Positions 57,191 through 64,000 of a DNA stretch of 64,000 bases are shown here, in pieces. The notes beneath the pieces are model-generated. The model ran no database searches. It saw only the letters and a list, made by a program, of their open reading frames with translations, and was not told where the DNA came from. The stretch is from assembly GCF_002802965.1 (NCBI RefSeq), contig NZ_NXGA01000001.1, forward strand, positions 3,168,954 through 3,232,953, read 5' to 3'. Made by a program: the position numbers and the translations under genes. This stretch comes from Sporolactobacillus pectinivorans (GTDB taxonomy: Bacteria > Bacillota > Bacilli > Bacillales > Sporolactobacillaceae). The number at the start of each line of letters is the position of its first letter. Position 1 is the stretch's first letter.

Positions 57191-57354
57191 CATTTCTATA
57201 TATGCGGCTGCAAAAATTGGGTCTGCCGGGATCCTGGCCATTAAAAGATCCGTCCATATATGATATATGATGAAATTTAACTAAAAAGAGAAACAGAATT
57301 AAATTTTGTATAAATTACGATACAATAGTAAGGGTAATTAAAGAAGGTGATCCC

Positions 57355-57909
57355 GTGAAACTGGATAAAATGAAAAGAAAATATGCCGACCGGCGTGGCT
57401 GGCGAAGGATCGTGTCCAGTCGGACAAAAGGAAAATCATTCATGTGGCCTTCCTTTCATGGTGACGCGGTCCTGCTGCATTTTGACGAAATCAAGGCACC
57501 GATGTCCGTCGTTTATGGAGGTACACGGACAAAAACAGTGGATCAGAATTATTCCTGGCTGCAGCTTTTTCCATGTGATCCTTCCGAATTTGTGCTGACA
57601 GCTATGTTCGACGACCGCATGCAATTAGTCCAGTGCTATTTTGACATCGTCAATGAGAAGGGACGGGATAAAAAGGGAGTCCTTTGGTTCGACGATCTGT
57701 ATCTTGACTTGATTCTTTTTCCGAATCACGAACTTTTCCTCGTTGATGAGGATGAACTGAACGAAGCGCTGGATGAAGATATCATCACTGCTGCCATGCA
57801 AAAGAAGGCGTGGCGCACAGCCCATCGCCTGATGCGTTTAATCAAACGGGATCCCGATTTTTTTCTTGATCTCGTCCGCAAAATGCGTGCTACTTTTTCG
57901 ACGAAATGA
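57355..57909 (+). CDS. DUF402 nucleoside di/triphosphatase family protein
   Basis: This 184-residue DUF402 protein has SFMWPSFHGDAVLLHFDE-type start features, DRMQLVQCYFDIV and the acidic DDLYLDLILFPNHELFLVDED stretch that forms the metal site in this family. Homologues hydrolyse nucleoside di- and triphosphates. The GTG at 57355 follows AAGGTG. Its last bases overlap the ribosome site of the GNAT gene. Confidence 0.85.
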   Translation: MKLDKMKRKYADRRGWRRIVSSRTKGKSFMWPSFHGDAVLLHFDEIKAPMSVVYGGTRTKTVDQNYSWLQLFPCDPSEFVLTAMFDDRMQLVQCYFDIVNEKGRDKKGVLWFDDLYLDLILFPNHELFLVDEDELNEALDEDIITAAMQKKAWRTAHRLMRLIKRDPDFFLDLVRKMRATFSTK

Positions 57910-57923
57910 CTGGAGGATTTCAA

Positions 57924-58397
57924 ATGGAAAAAACCAGGATGATCAAAATGAACGAAGAAGATTTTGAACCCTACATGAAAAAAATGGTGCGGGAGTACGC
58001 CGATGAGAAGCAGAAAGCCGGTACGTGGCCAGCTGATGAAGCCCTGAAAAAAGCGCAAGAGGAAATAAAACGATTGCTGCCGGATGGATATCAGACACCA
58101 GGCCATTATTTCCTGACTTTACTGAATTCGTCTGGAGAAAAAATCGGCCTGTTCTGGCTGAATTACGCTCTAAATGAACCATCAAGAAGAGCCTTTATTT
58201 ACGATTTCGAAATATTTGAGCCGTACCGGAACGGCGGATTCGGTCAATCCGCGCTGGACGGGCTATTTGAATACTGTAAAACTGCCAGCCTAAAAGAAAT
58301 CAGGCTTCACGTCTTTGCACATAATGACCGTGCCATACATGTTTACCGAAAGCTTGGATTCCGGGCAACAGACATGATGATGACGAAACAACTTTGA
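57924..58397 (+). CDS. GNAT family N-acetyltransferase
   Basis: This 157-residue acyl-CoA transferase fold has an N-terminal two-helix region (EDFEPYMKKMVREYADEKQK), the FEIFEPYRNGGFGQSALDGL strand-helix with the acetyl-CoA pyrophosphate loop (RNGGFGQ) and a C-terminal HNDRAIHVYRKLGFRATDMMM. The acceptor is unknown. The ATG at 57924 follows GGAGG by 7 nt. It is probably cotranscribed with the DUF402 gene. Confidence 0.88.
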   Translation: MEKTRMIKMNEEDFEPYMKKMVREYADEKQKAGTWPADEALKKAQEEIKRLLPDGYQTPGHYFLTLLNSSGEKIGLFWLNYALNEPSRRAFIYDFEIFEPYRNGGFGQSALDGLFEYCKTASLKEIRLHVFAHNDRAIHVYRKLGFRATDMMMTKQL

Positions 58398-58609
58398 ACG
58401 TCTTCTCCTGACATTCAGCTGTTTCTATCACAACCACAGCTAAATAATGAAGAATTTTGCGGTGATCTAGTGATAAATCCGAAGATCAAATGCCCTGTAT
58501 TTATTTGCCATTCATGATCACTTCTTTCATCAGCCATCGTCCTGTCATCCGTTTCCTCCTCTGAATATAATAAAGCAGGAGCTTCAGCGGCAGGTGGAAG
58601 TTGTGTGAA

Positions 58610-59121
58610 CAGCATTGGAATGGCGAAAAATATTGCGTTCCTGTCTATTGCGGTCGGAAAAGTGATTGGCGCAATCAGTAGAACTAACAATTCAATTGAA
58701 TAACGAGTTACGTGATCAGCTGCTGCTTTCCGGCAGTTTGATACAGTTTGGAGGGAGTGCATTACTGACCGAAATTCTTAGTGACGATCGTCCCTTCCAG
58801 CTCATTGTCAGTTTGAATTTTCTCTTTTGAAGATAAAGGTGATGATCCACCGTTGATCAGACAGGTTCTTTCCGCAAACATGAGAGAGTTTGTCACTGGG
58901 ATGATTCTGCTCACAAATAGAAAAATCAGAAGCAAAGTCTATTCAACGCTAGGCGTAACGATGATCGCCCTCGGGCACTTCATCCAATCGCTGGGCAGGA
59001 AGGAGCATATTCGTCAAAAAAATTTTTTACTGAAGTTAATCAGTTGATAACGTCCGGTTCATGGATCGATGTTAGAGGATCTACTGCCATCCTGCTTGGG
59101 AGTCTGGAGGAGGAGATCTGA
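58610..59121 (+). pseudogene. Decayed gene for a repetitive hydrophobic protein
   Basis: Pieces of a Gly/Leu/Ile-rich repetitive protein appear in order in changing frames on the plus strand. They are SIGMAKNIAFLSIAVGKVIG, then QLLLSGSLIQFGGSALLTEI, then VYSTLGVTMIALGHFIQSLG and finally SGSWIDVRGSTAILLGSLEE, ending at the stop at 59119-59121. Stops and frameshifts separate them. The recurring (L/I)xxxG(x)xxxxLG pattern resembles repetitive small DUF proteins of Bacilli (DUF6944-like), but I am not certain of the family. The flanks 58398-58609 show no gene. Confidence 0.5.
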
Positions 59122-59160
59122 TGAAACAGAATAAGAAAAGCCCGACTTTAATTTTCGCAG

Positions 59161-59190
59161 AAAAAGCCGGAATGAGGATGACCATCCCGG
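59161..59190 (-). terminator. glcDF terminator
   Basis: On the minus strand, CCGGGATG / CATTCCGG (one G-T pair) is followed by CTTTTTC, about 40 nt beyond the glcF stop. Confidence 0.75.
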
Positions 59191-59230
59191 TTCTGCATAT
59201 TTATGAGCAAAAAATGAGACCAGCTCTCAC

Positions 59231-60553
59231 TCACTCCAGTGCTTCGAGCAGCAAATCAGCAATGTGAACGGCCCGCATTTCACCGGTTTTTCCGACACGT
59301 TCGATCCCAGCCTTCATCTCAAGCAGACAGCCCGGATTTGCTGTGACCACTGTCTTCGCCTGTGTTTTCTCCACTTTTTCCATCTTATGATCCAGAATCT
59401 GCATCGCCATCTTTGGCTGCACAATGTTATAGTCACCGGCTGAACCGCAGCATGTATCGGCGCCTTCCATTTCCTCATAGGTCACGCCCTCGATGGACTG
59501 GAGCAGCAGCCTCGGTTCGCTGAATGTGTGCATTACATTGCGCAGATGGCAGGAATCCTGATACGTAACAATTTGATCTGGAAGCTTCAGACGATGCCTA
59601 TTTTGAAAGTCTAGTGCAACAAGAATGGCGGAAATATCTTTCAATTTTGAGACAAATTTTTTTGCGCGTTCAACCCATTCCGGTTCATCGGCCAGAATAT
59701 GATCGTATTCGATCAAAAAAGCGCCGCATCCTCCGGCATTTGTAATAATATAATCCGCGTCTGCTGCTTCAAAAGCATCAATATTCTCTTTCGCCATTTC
59801 TTTTGCTTTTCCGAGCTCGCCGCTATGTCCGTGGAGTGCGCCGCAGCACAGCTGATTTTCAGGAATAACCACGTCACATCCCGCTTTTTGCAGCAGCCGT
59901 ATGGTCGCATTATTTGTAGAAAAAAACATTGTATCCATCAGGCAGCCGGCAAATAACGCGACGGTCGCTTTCTTCTCGTTTTCGTGTTCAAAGAAACGCG
60001 GTCGCTGGCGGATTTCTTTTCTTTTCGGCACTTCGGGAAGCACTTTTTCCATCGTCGCCATACTTTCCGGAAACAGATTCATAAAACCGATTTTCCGGGC
60101 TACTTTAGGCAGGCCGCTGCGCTGATAAATTCCAAGAAGGCTCGTCGCCGTTTCCAACCGGTTTTGATGCGGAAACAGTTCATTGAAAATGCCCTTTCTC
60201 AGCATTTTTACCGGCACAGATTCTTTCTTGTGCTCCTGAAGAATACTCCGGGCATCTTCCAGCAGGTGGCCATATTGTACGCCTGAAGGGCAGACCGGCT
60301 CACAGGCCCGGCAGCCAAGGCAAAGGTCAAGCGAGTGAGCAATATCATCATCCGGTTCGACAATCCCGTCAGTGATCCCTTTCATCAGTGCAATCCGTCC
60401 ACGCGGGGAATATTTCTCCTGATGCCCGGTTTCAATGTAAGTCGGGCAGGAAGGCAGGCAAAAGCCACAGCGCATACAGTTCAGCAATTCATCGTAATCC
60501 ATTTTCTCTTTAAAATCGTGCTGAATCTTCTTCTTCTCCGTCGCAGTCATCAT
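59231..60553 (-). CDS. glcF: Glycolate oxidase iron-sulfur subunit
   Basis: GlcF carries two 4Fe-4S clusters: CMRCGFCLPSCP near residue 26 and CLGCRACEPVCP near residue 78. Two CCG domains follow (LCCGALHG and TCCGSAGD, with the CCG motifs near 238 and 367). It passes electrons from the flavoprotein GlcD to quinone. The 440 residues are normal. Tandem ATGs overlap the glcD stop (ATGATGA). B. subtilis counterparts are ysfD and ysfC. Confidence 0.93.
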   Translation of the reverse strand: MMTATEKKKIQHDFKEKMDYDELLNCMRCGFCLPSCPTYIETGHQEKYSPRGRIALMKGITDGIVEPDDDIAHSLDLCLGCRACEPVCPSGVQYGHLLEDARSILQEHKKESVPVKMLRKGIFNELFPHQNRLETATSLLGIYQRSGLPKVARKIGFMNLFPESMATMEKVLPEVPKRKEIRQRPRFFEHENEKKATVALFAGCLMDTMFFSTNNATIRLLQKAGCDVVIPENQLCCGALHGHSGELGKAKEMAKENIDAFEAADADYIITNAGGCGAFLIEYDHILADEPEWVERAKKFVSKLKDISAILVALDFQNRHRLKLPDQIVTYQDSCHLRNVMHTFSEPRLLLQSIEGVTYEEMEGADTCCGSAGDYNIVQPKMAMQILDHKMEKVEKTQAKTVVTANPGCLLEMKAGIERVGKTGEMRAVHIADLLLEALE

Positions 60554-61983
60554 TTTGCAGCCACCGCCCTTTCCTTCGTTTTTTCAGCAAAAACTTTTCC
60601 TTGATTCATAATACCTTTTGGGTCAACCGCCTGCTTGATGCCCCGCATCACGTCAATCCCTGCTGCACCAAGTTTCCATTCCAAATAAGGCGCCTTGGTC
60701 ATCCCCACACCGTGTTCCCCGGTCAGGGTACCTCCCAGTTCAATCGCCTTTTCAAAGATTTCCGCAAACGCCTCTTCTACACGGCGCATTTCGTCTTGAT
60801 CGCGCGCATCAGTCAAACAGGTTGGGTGAAGATTGCCGTCGCCGGCGTGCCCGAATGTTGAGATCCGGACGTTGTACTTCTCCGCTATTTCCGAGATCGC
60901 CCGAACCATTGTCGCAATTTCAGAGCGTGGAACAGTGGCATCCTCCAGAATGGTCGTCGGTTTCAGCCTGGCAAGCGCACTTAATGCCGACCGGCGGGCT
61001 GTGGCCAGCTTTTCCGCTTCTTCATCGGAAGCTGCCAGCCGGACATCCACCGCATCCTCGCTGCGGCAGATCTCCGCAATACTATGAATATCGCGTTCAA
61101 CGATCTCCCGCGGCCCGTCCTGCACGATTAGAAGAATTGCTTTAACATCTGTCGGCAGGCCGATGTGTGTAAAGTCTTCAACAGCCTTGATTGTATCCTG
61201 GTCAAGGAACTCCAATGTGACCGGGATCATTTTATGCGCGATGATTGTTGAAACCGAGCGTCCGGCCGCTTCGATATCCTGATATAGGGCAAGAATTGTT
61301 TTCTGTGATTCCGGCTTGGGAATCAGTTTCAATGTCGCCTCCGTTATAACGCCCAGCGTTCCTTCCGACCCGACAAACAGGCGTGTCAAATCATAGCCGG
61401 CGACATCCTTTGTCAGTTTTCCGCCGGTTCTGATCAGTTCTCCGTTTGGAAGCGCAATCTGAAGCGCCATCACATAGTCTCGCGTGACACCGTACTTAAG
61501 TCCTCGCAAGCCACCAGAATTTTCGCTGAGATTTCCACCAATCGTCGAAATTTTCATGGAACTCGGATCAGGAGGATAGAATAAACCCTCTTCTTCAACC
61601 ATTTCGCTGATTTCTTTAGTAATGACGCCCGGCTGCACCGTAATCGTCAGATTTTCTTTATCAAGTTCAAGAATCTGATCCAGGCGTTTTAAAAGAAGAA
61701 CAATGCCGCCATTCACCGGGCACGTATCAGCGCAAAGATTGGTTCCTGAACCTCTCGAATAGACAGGTGTTTCTGTTTCACTGCAAAGCTTCAGAACAGA
61801 TGCTACTTCTTCTGCATTACCCGGTGACACGACAAAATCGGGCATCGCCTGGTAATTAGGAGTGGCATCATATGAGTATACGAGCCGTCCGCTTGATGAA
61901 TCATCCACATTTTTCTCACCGACAATAGAGGTGAGTTTTTCCTTCAAAAGACTTAATTTCTTCTTTACTTTTGCAGCAGACAT
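60550..61983 (-). CDS. glcD: Glycolate oxidase FAD subunit GlcD
   Basis: This FAD-dependent oxidase of the PCMH/VAO type has 477 residues. The FAD-binding part includes VVSPGNAEEVASVLKLC, YSRGSGTNLCADTCPVNGG and DPSSMKISTIGGNLSENSGG. The C-terminal cap contains FGHAGDGNLHP and GEHGVGMTKAPYL. It oxidises glycolate or D-lactate to the keto acid; which one cannot be told. The ATG at 61983 follows GGGGGAG. A candidate cre site suggests catabolite control. Confidence 0.93.
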   Translation of the reverse strand: MSAAKVKKKLSLLKEKLTSIVGEKNVDDSSSGRLVYSYDATPNYQAMPDFVVSPGNAEEVASVLKLCSETETPVYSRGSGTNLCADTCPVNGGIVLLLKRLDQILELDKENLTITVQPGVITKEISEMVEEEGLFYPPDPSSMKISTIGGNLSENSGGLRGLKYGVTRDYVMALQIALPNGELIRTGGKLTKDVAGYDLTRLFVGSEGTLGVITEATLKLIPKPESQKTILALYQDIEAAGRSVSTIIAHKMIPVTLEFLDQDTIKAVEDFTHIGLPTDVKAILLIVQDGPREIVERDIHSIAEICRSEDAVDVRLAASDEEAEKLATARRSALSALARLKPTTILEDATVPRSEIATMVRAISEIAEKYNVRISTFGHAGDGNLHPTCLTDARDQDEMRRVEEAFAEIFEKAIELGGTLTGEHGVGMTKAPYLEWKLGAAGIDVMRGIKQAVDPKGIMNQGKVFAEKTKERAVAAK

Positions 61984-62013
61984 GATCTCTCCCCCAATCT
62001 GTGCCAATGCATT

Positions 62014-62041
62014 TTTAAGCGCTTACTTAAATTCTATTATA
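62014..62041 (-). promoter_or_regulatory. -10 box and candidate cre site of glcDF
   Basis: On the minus strand a perfect TATAAT (62036-62041) is followed by AGTAAGCGCTTAAA (62014-62027), which matches the cre consensus at 12 of 14 positions and has a perfect TAAGCGCTTA core palindrome. No good -35 lies at 17 nt. The site would be at about +9 to +22, a typical CcpA roadblock or repression position. Confidence 0.5.
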
Positions 62042-62242
62042 GTGATTACCCTCAAATTATTCTACAAAAAGGGCGGATAATCTGCCAATAAAACTGCATC
62101 AAGGCTGACATGAATACCTCAGTACAGTATTCTGAGACAATTTATTCAGGATGTTGCCCAACATAAGGGCAATTGAAGTGCATATATGAATCACACGGCA
62201 GTTTTAAATCATCATTGCCACCGACCTTTTATAAGAGAAAAC

Positions 62243-62270
62243 AAAAAATCGGGCATACACAGATGCCCGA
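62243..62270 (-). terminator. copA-copZ terminator
   Basis: TCGGGCAT / ATGCCCGA stem with a T-run (TTTTTTG) on the minus strand, about 30 nt past the copZ stop. Confidence 0.9.
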
Positions 62271-62298
62271 CCGGTCAAGCTATTTTATTTTTGTCCAT

Positions 62299-62508
62299 TT
62301 ATTTCACAACATCGTAACCCTGTTCTTCAACAGCATCTTTCATCTGATCAAAGCCTACTTTGGATTCATCGTAGTTAACATCGACTTTGCCGGTTGAGAG
62401 ATCCACAGCAACGTCGGACACACCATTCAGGCCCTTCAATGCTCCGGAAACTGCCATCTTGCAATGGCTACAGCTCATTCCCTTAACTTCCAGTGTTCTT
62501 TCCGCCAT
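62299..62508 (-). CDS. copZ: Copper chaperone CopZ
   Basis: This 69-residue heavy-metal-associated (HMA) domain binds Cu(I) through Cys13 and Cys16 in GMSCSHCK and hands it to CopA. GGAGG lies shortly before the ATG. It is the last gene of the copper operon, 27 nt after copA. Confidence 0.95.
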   Translation of the reverse strand: MAERTLEVKGMSCSHCKMAVSGALKGLNGVSDVAVDLSTGKVDVNYDESKVGFDQMKDAVEEQGYDVVK

Positions 62509-62535
62509 ATTCTCACCTCCTTCAAAAGTGAAACA

Positions 62536-64000
62536 TTAGAATTTAACCCTTTTCAATCTCAGGCTGTTGGCAACAACCGATACAGAACTGAAAGCCATGG
62601 CCGCGCCGGCGACCCAAGGTGCGAGTAGTCCGAGCGCTGCAACCGGAATACCGACAGCATTGTAAAAAAGTGCCCAAAACAGATTCTGCCTTATATTACG
62701 CATCGTTTTCCTGCTCAGGTCAAGCGCCCGCGAAACATGAGTCAGATCCCCTCCGACGAGCGTCACGTCGGCTGCCTCGATAGCTACATCGGTTCCCGTG
62801 CCGATTGCCATGCCAATATCGGCAACGGCCAGCGCCGGCGCATCATTGATACCATCCCCGACCATTGCAACCTTCAACCCCTGCTTCTGAAGCTCCCGAA
62901 CCTTATTCGCCTTGTCTTCAGGCAGTACTTCCGCGAATACATGATCAATACCGGCCTTGCGGGCAATGGCCTCTGCTGTCCGTTCATTGTCTCCAGTAAT
63001 CATGTAGACACCTAAACCTCTTGCTTTCAGTTCTTCAATTGCCTCTCTTGATGTAGCCTTGATCGTATCGGCAACGGCAATCATGCCCTGAAGTTTCCCG
63101 TTCACCGCCGCAAACATCACTGTTTTGCCATCGGATTCAAGATTTCTCGCCTCGTTCGAGGCTTCGCGGATATCAACGCCTTCCTGCTGCATGAGCTGCC
63201 TTGTCCCAATCGCAAACCTCACCCCGGATACTTGTGCAGTGATACCTGAACCGGTATGTGACTCAAAGCCACTGACAGGGAGCTGTTGTTTAAGGACCTG
63301 CATCTCCCCGTAGGCAACAACGGCAAGTGCAAGCGGATGCTCACTTTCGTTTTCAGCAGCCGAAGCAAGACGGATCAGTTCCTCTTTGTCCATCTCTCCA
63401 AAAAGAATAACGTCTGTTACTTCCGGTTTCCCGTTTGTGATCGTTCCGGTCTTGTCAAGCATAACCGACTGCAGATTTTGCGTAGCTTCCAGATACTCAC
63501 CGCCTTTGAAAAGGATACCGTTTTCCGCACCTTTTCCCGTACCTACCATAATAGAAGTTGGCGTTGCAAGTCCAAGTGCACACGGGCAGGCAATCACGAG
63601 TACGCTGATCGCTGCTCTCAGAGCCGGAGCCAGCTGACCCGGATGTACCCCCGATATCCAGGCCACGAAAACAAGTACGGCAATAGAAATAACTATGGGA
63701 ACAAAAATACCGGAAATGCTGTCAGCAAGTCGCTGGATCGGCGCCTTGGATCCCTGTGCCTCTTCGACAATCCGGACGATGCCGGCCAGTGCCGTGTCTT
63801 TTCCGACTTTTTCAGCCCTTATGATCAATGAACCGTTTACATTAATCGTGGCTCCGATAACTTTGTCATCCGCTTGCTTTGTAACCGGAAGAGATTCACC
63901 TGTGATCATCGACTCATTGACTGATGAGCGCCCTTCAACGACTACACCATCCGTCGGTATTTTCTCACCCGGTTTTACTCTCAATAAATCCCCCGGTGAA
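62536..64000 (-). CDS. copA: Copper-exporting P1B-type ATPase CopA, 5' part beyond window
   Basis: This is the C-terminal part of a P1B-ATPase that exports Cu(I). The actuator domain ([15 protein letters not shown] at the window edge, then TGESLP), the metal-site CPCALG, the phosphorylation [12 protein letters not shown], the ATP-binding SEHPLA and the hinge [12 protein letters not shown] are all seen. The N-terminal HMA domains lie outside. The reading frame is open to base 64000. Confidence 0.96.
   Translation of the reverse strand, partial: SPGDLLRVKPGEKIPTDGVVVEGRSSVNESMITGESLPVTKQADDKVIGATINVNGSLIIRAEKVGKDTALAGIVRIVEEAQGSKAPIQRLADSISGIFVPIVISIAVLVFVAWISGVHPGQLAPALRAAISVLVIACPCALGLATPTSIMVGTGKGAENGILFKGGEYLEATQNLQSVMLDKTGTITNGKPEVTDVILFGEMDKEELIRLASAAENESEHPLALAVVAYGEMQVLKQQLPVSGFESHTGSGITAQVSGVRFAIGTRQLMQQEGVDIREASNEARNLESDGKTVMFAAVNGKLQGMIAVADTIKATSREAIEELKARGLGVYMITGDNERTAEAIARKAGIDHVFAEVLPEDKANKVRELQKQGLKVAMVGDGINDAPALAVADIGMAIGTGTDVAIEAADVTLVGGDLTHVSRALDLSRKTMRNIRQNLFWALFYNAVGIPVAALGLLAPWVAGAAMAFSSVSVVANSLRLKRVKF

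Noticed and set aside
59121..59267. ORF starting ATG at 59121 after GGAGGAGG, overlapping the pseudogene stop
   Set aside because: It runs through the glcF terminator hairpin and into the 3' end of glcF on the opposite strand, and its product has no recognisable features.

Overview
The window is chromosomal DNA of an endospore-forming Bacillales bacterium. Spore genes show this: an alpha/beta SASP, a GerW-type ytfJ, and a complete gerA-type germinant receptor operon. The gene order follows the B. subtilis 'yt' region (ackA, ytxK, ytfJ, ytfI, thiI, nifZ, ezrA, yttP, ytsP, rpsD, ccpA, ytxH, ytxG, murC, sftA, ytpR, ytpQ, trmB, ytmP, ytlQ, ytlP, ytkP, ytzE, murJ/ytgP, ytwF, leuS, ytqA, ytpB, metK, pckA, ytkD). 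Several B. subtilis neighbours are missing: tpx, hisJ, tyrS, acsA-acuABC, motPS, aroA, ytxJ and asnB. Sequence style and the missing set suggest a relative of the Sporolactobacillaceae rather than Bacillus sensu stricto. That placement is inference.

Layout. 1-4.7 kb: partial metal-dependent hydrolase, divergent Xaa-Pro peptidase, then ackA and ytxK behind a candidate CcpA site. 4.5-6.1 kb: a previously uncalled 50-codon ORF, ytfJ and ytfI. 6.2-12.8 kb: an overlapping hisZGDBHAFI operon on the minus strand. 13-24.9 kb: sspA-type SASP with a sigma-G promoter, thiI, cysteine desulfurase, ezrA, a frameshifted TauE/SafE gene, TetR regulator, fRMsr, rpsD with its leader, class A PBP and ccpA. 25-43.5 kb: cell-wall, division and tRNA genes (ytxH, ytxG, murC, sftA, ytpR, trmB, murJ, leuS with a leucine T-box), plus a decayed second murJ 3' end. 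44-50.5 kb: ytqA, ytpB, metK with a SAM-I riboswitch, pckA and ytkD. 50.8-56.8 kb: teichoic acid exporter tagGH, then a four-gene ger operon. 56.9-64 kb: ydjO, DUF402, GNAT, a decayed repetitive protein, the glycolate oxidase pair glcD-glcF with a candidate cre, and copA-copZ running off the end.

The genes cover carbon overflow and its control (ackA, pckA, glcDF, ccpA), wall synthesis and division (murC, murJ, PBP, tagGH, ezrA, sftA), translation and sulfur chemistry (leuS, rpsD, thiI/desulfurase, metK, ytkP) and spore formation and germination (SASP, ytfJ, ger operon). No phage, CRISPR, insertion sequence, tRNA or rRNA gene was recognised. Small MITE-like repeats and three decayed genes are the main signs of genome turnover. 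No clearly new multi-gene system was found. The most useful novelties are small ORFs, pseudogenes and regulatory sites.
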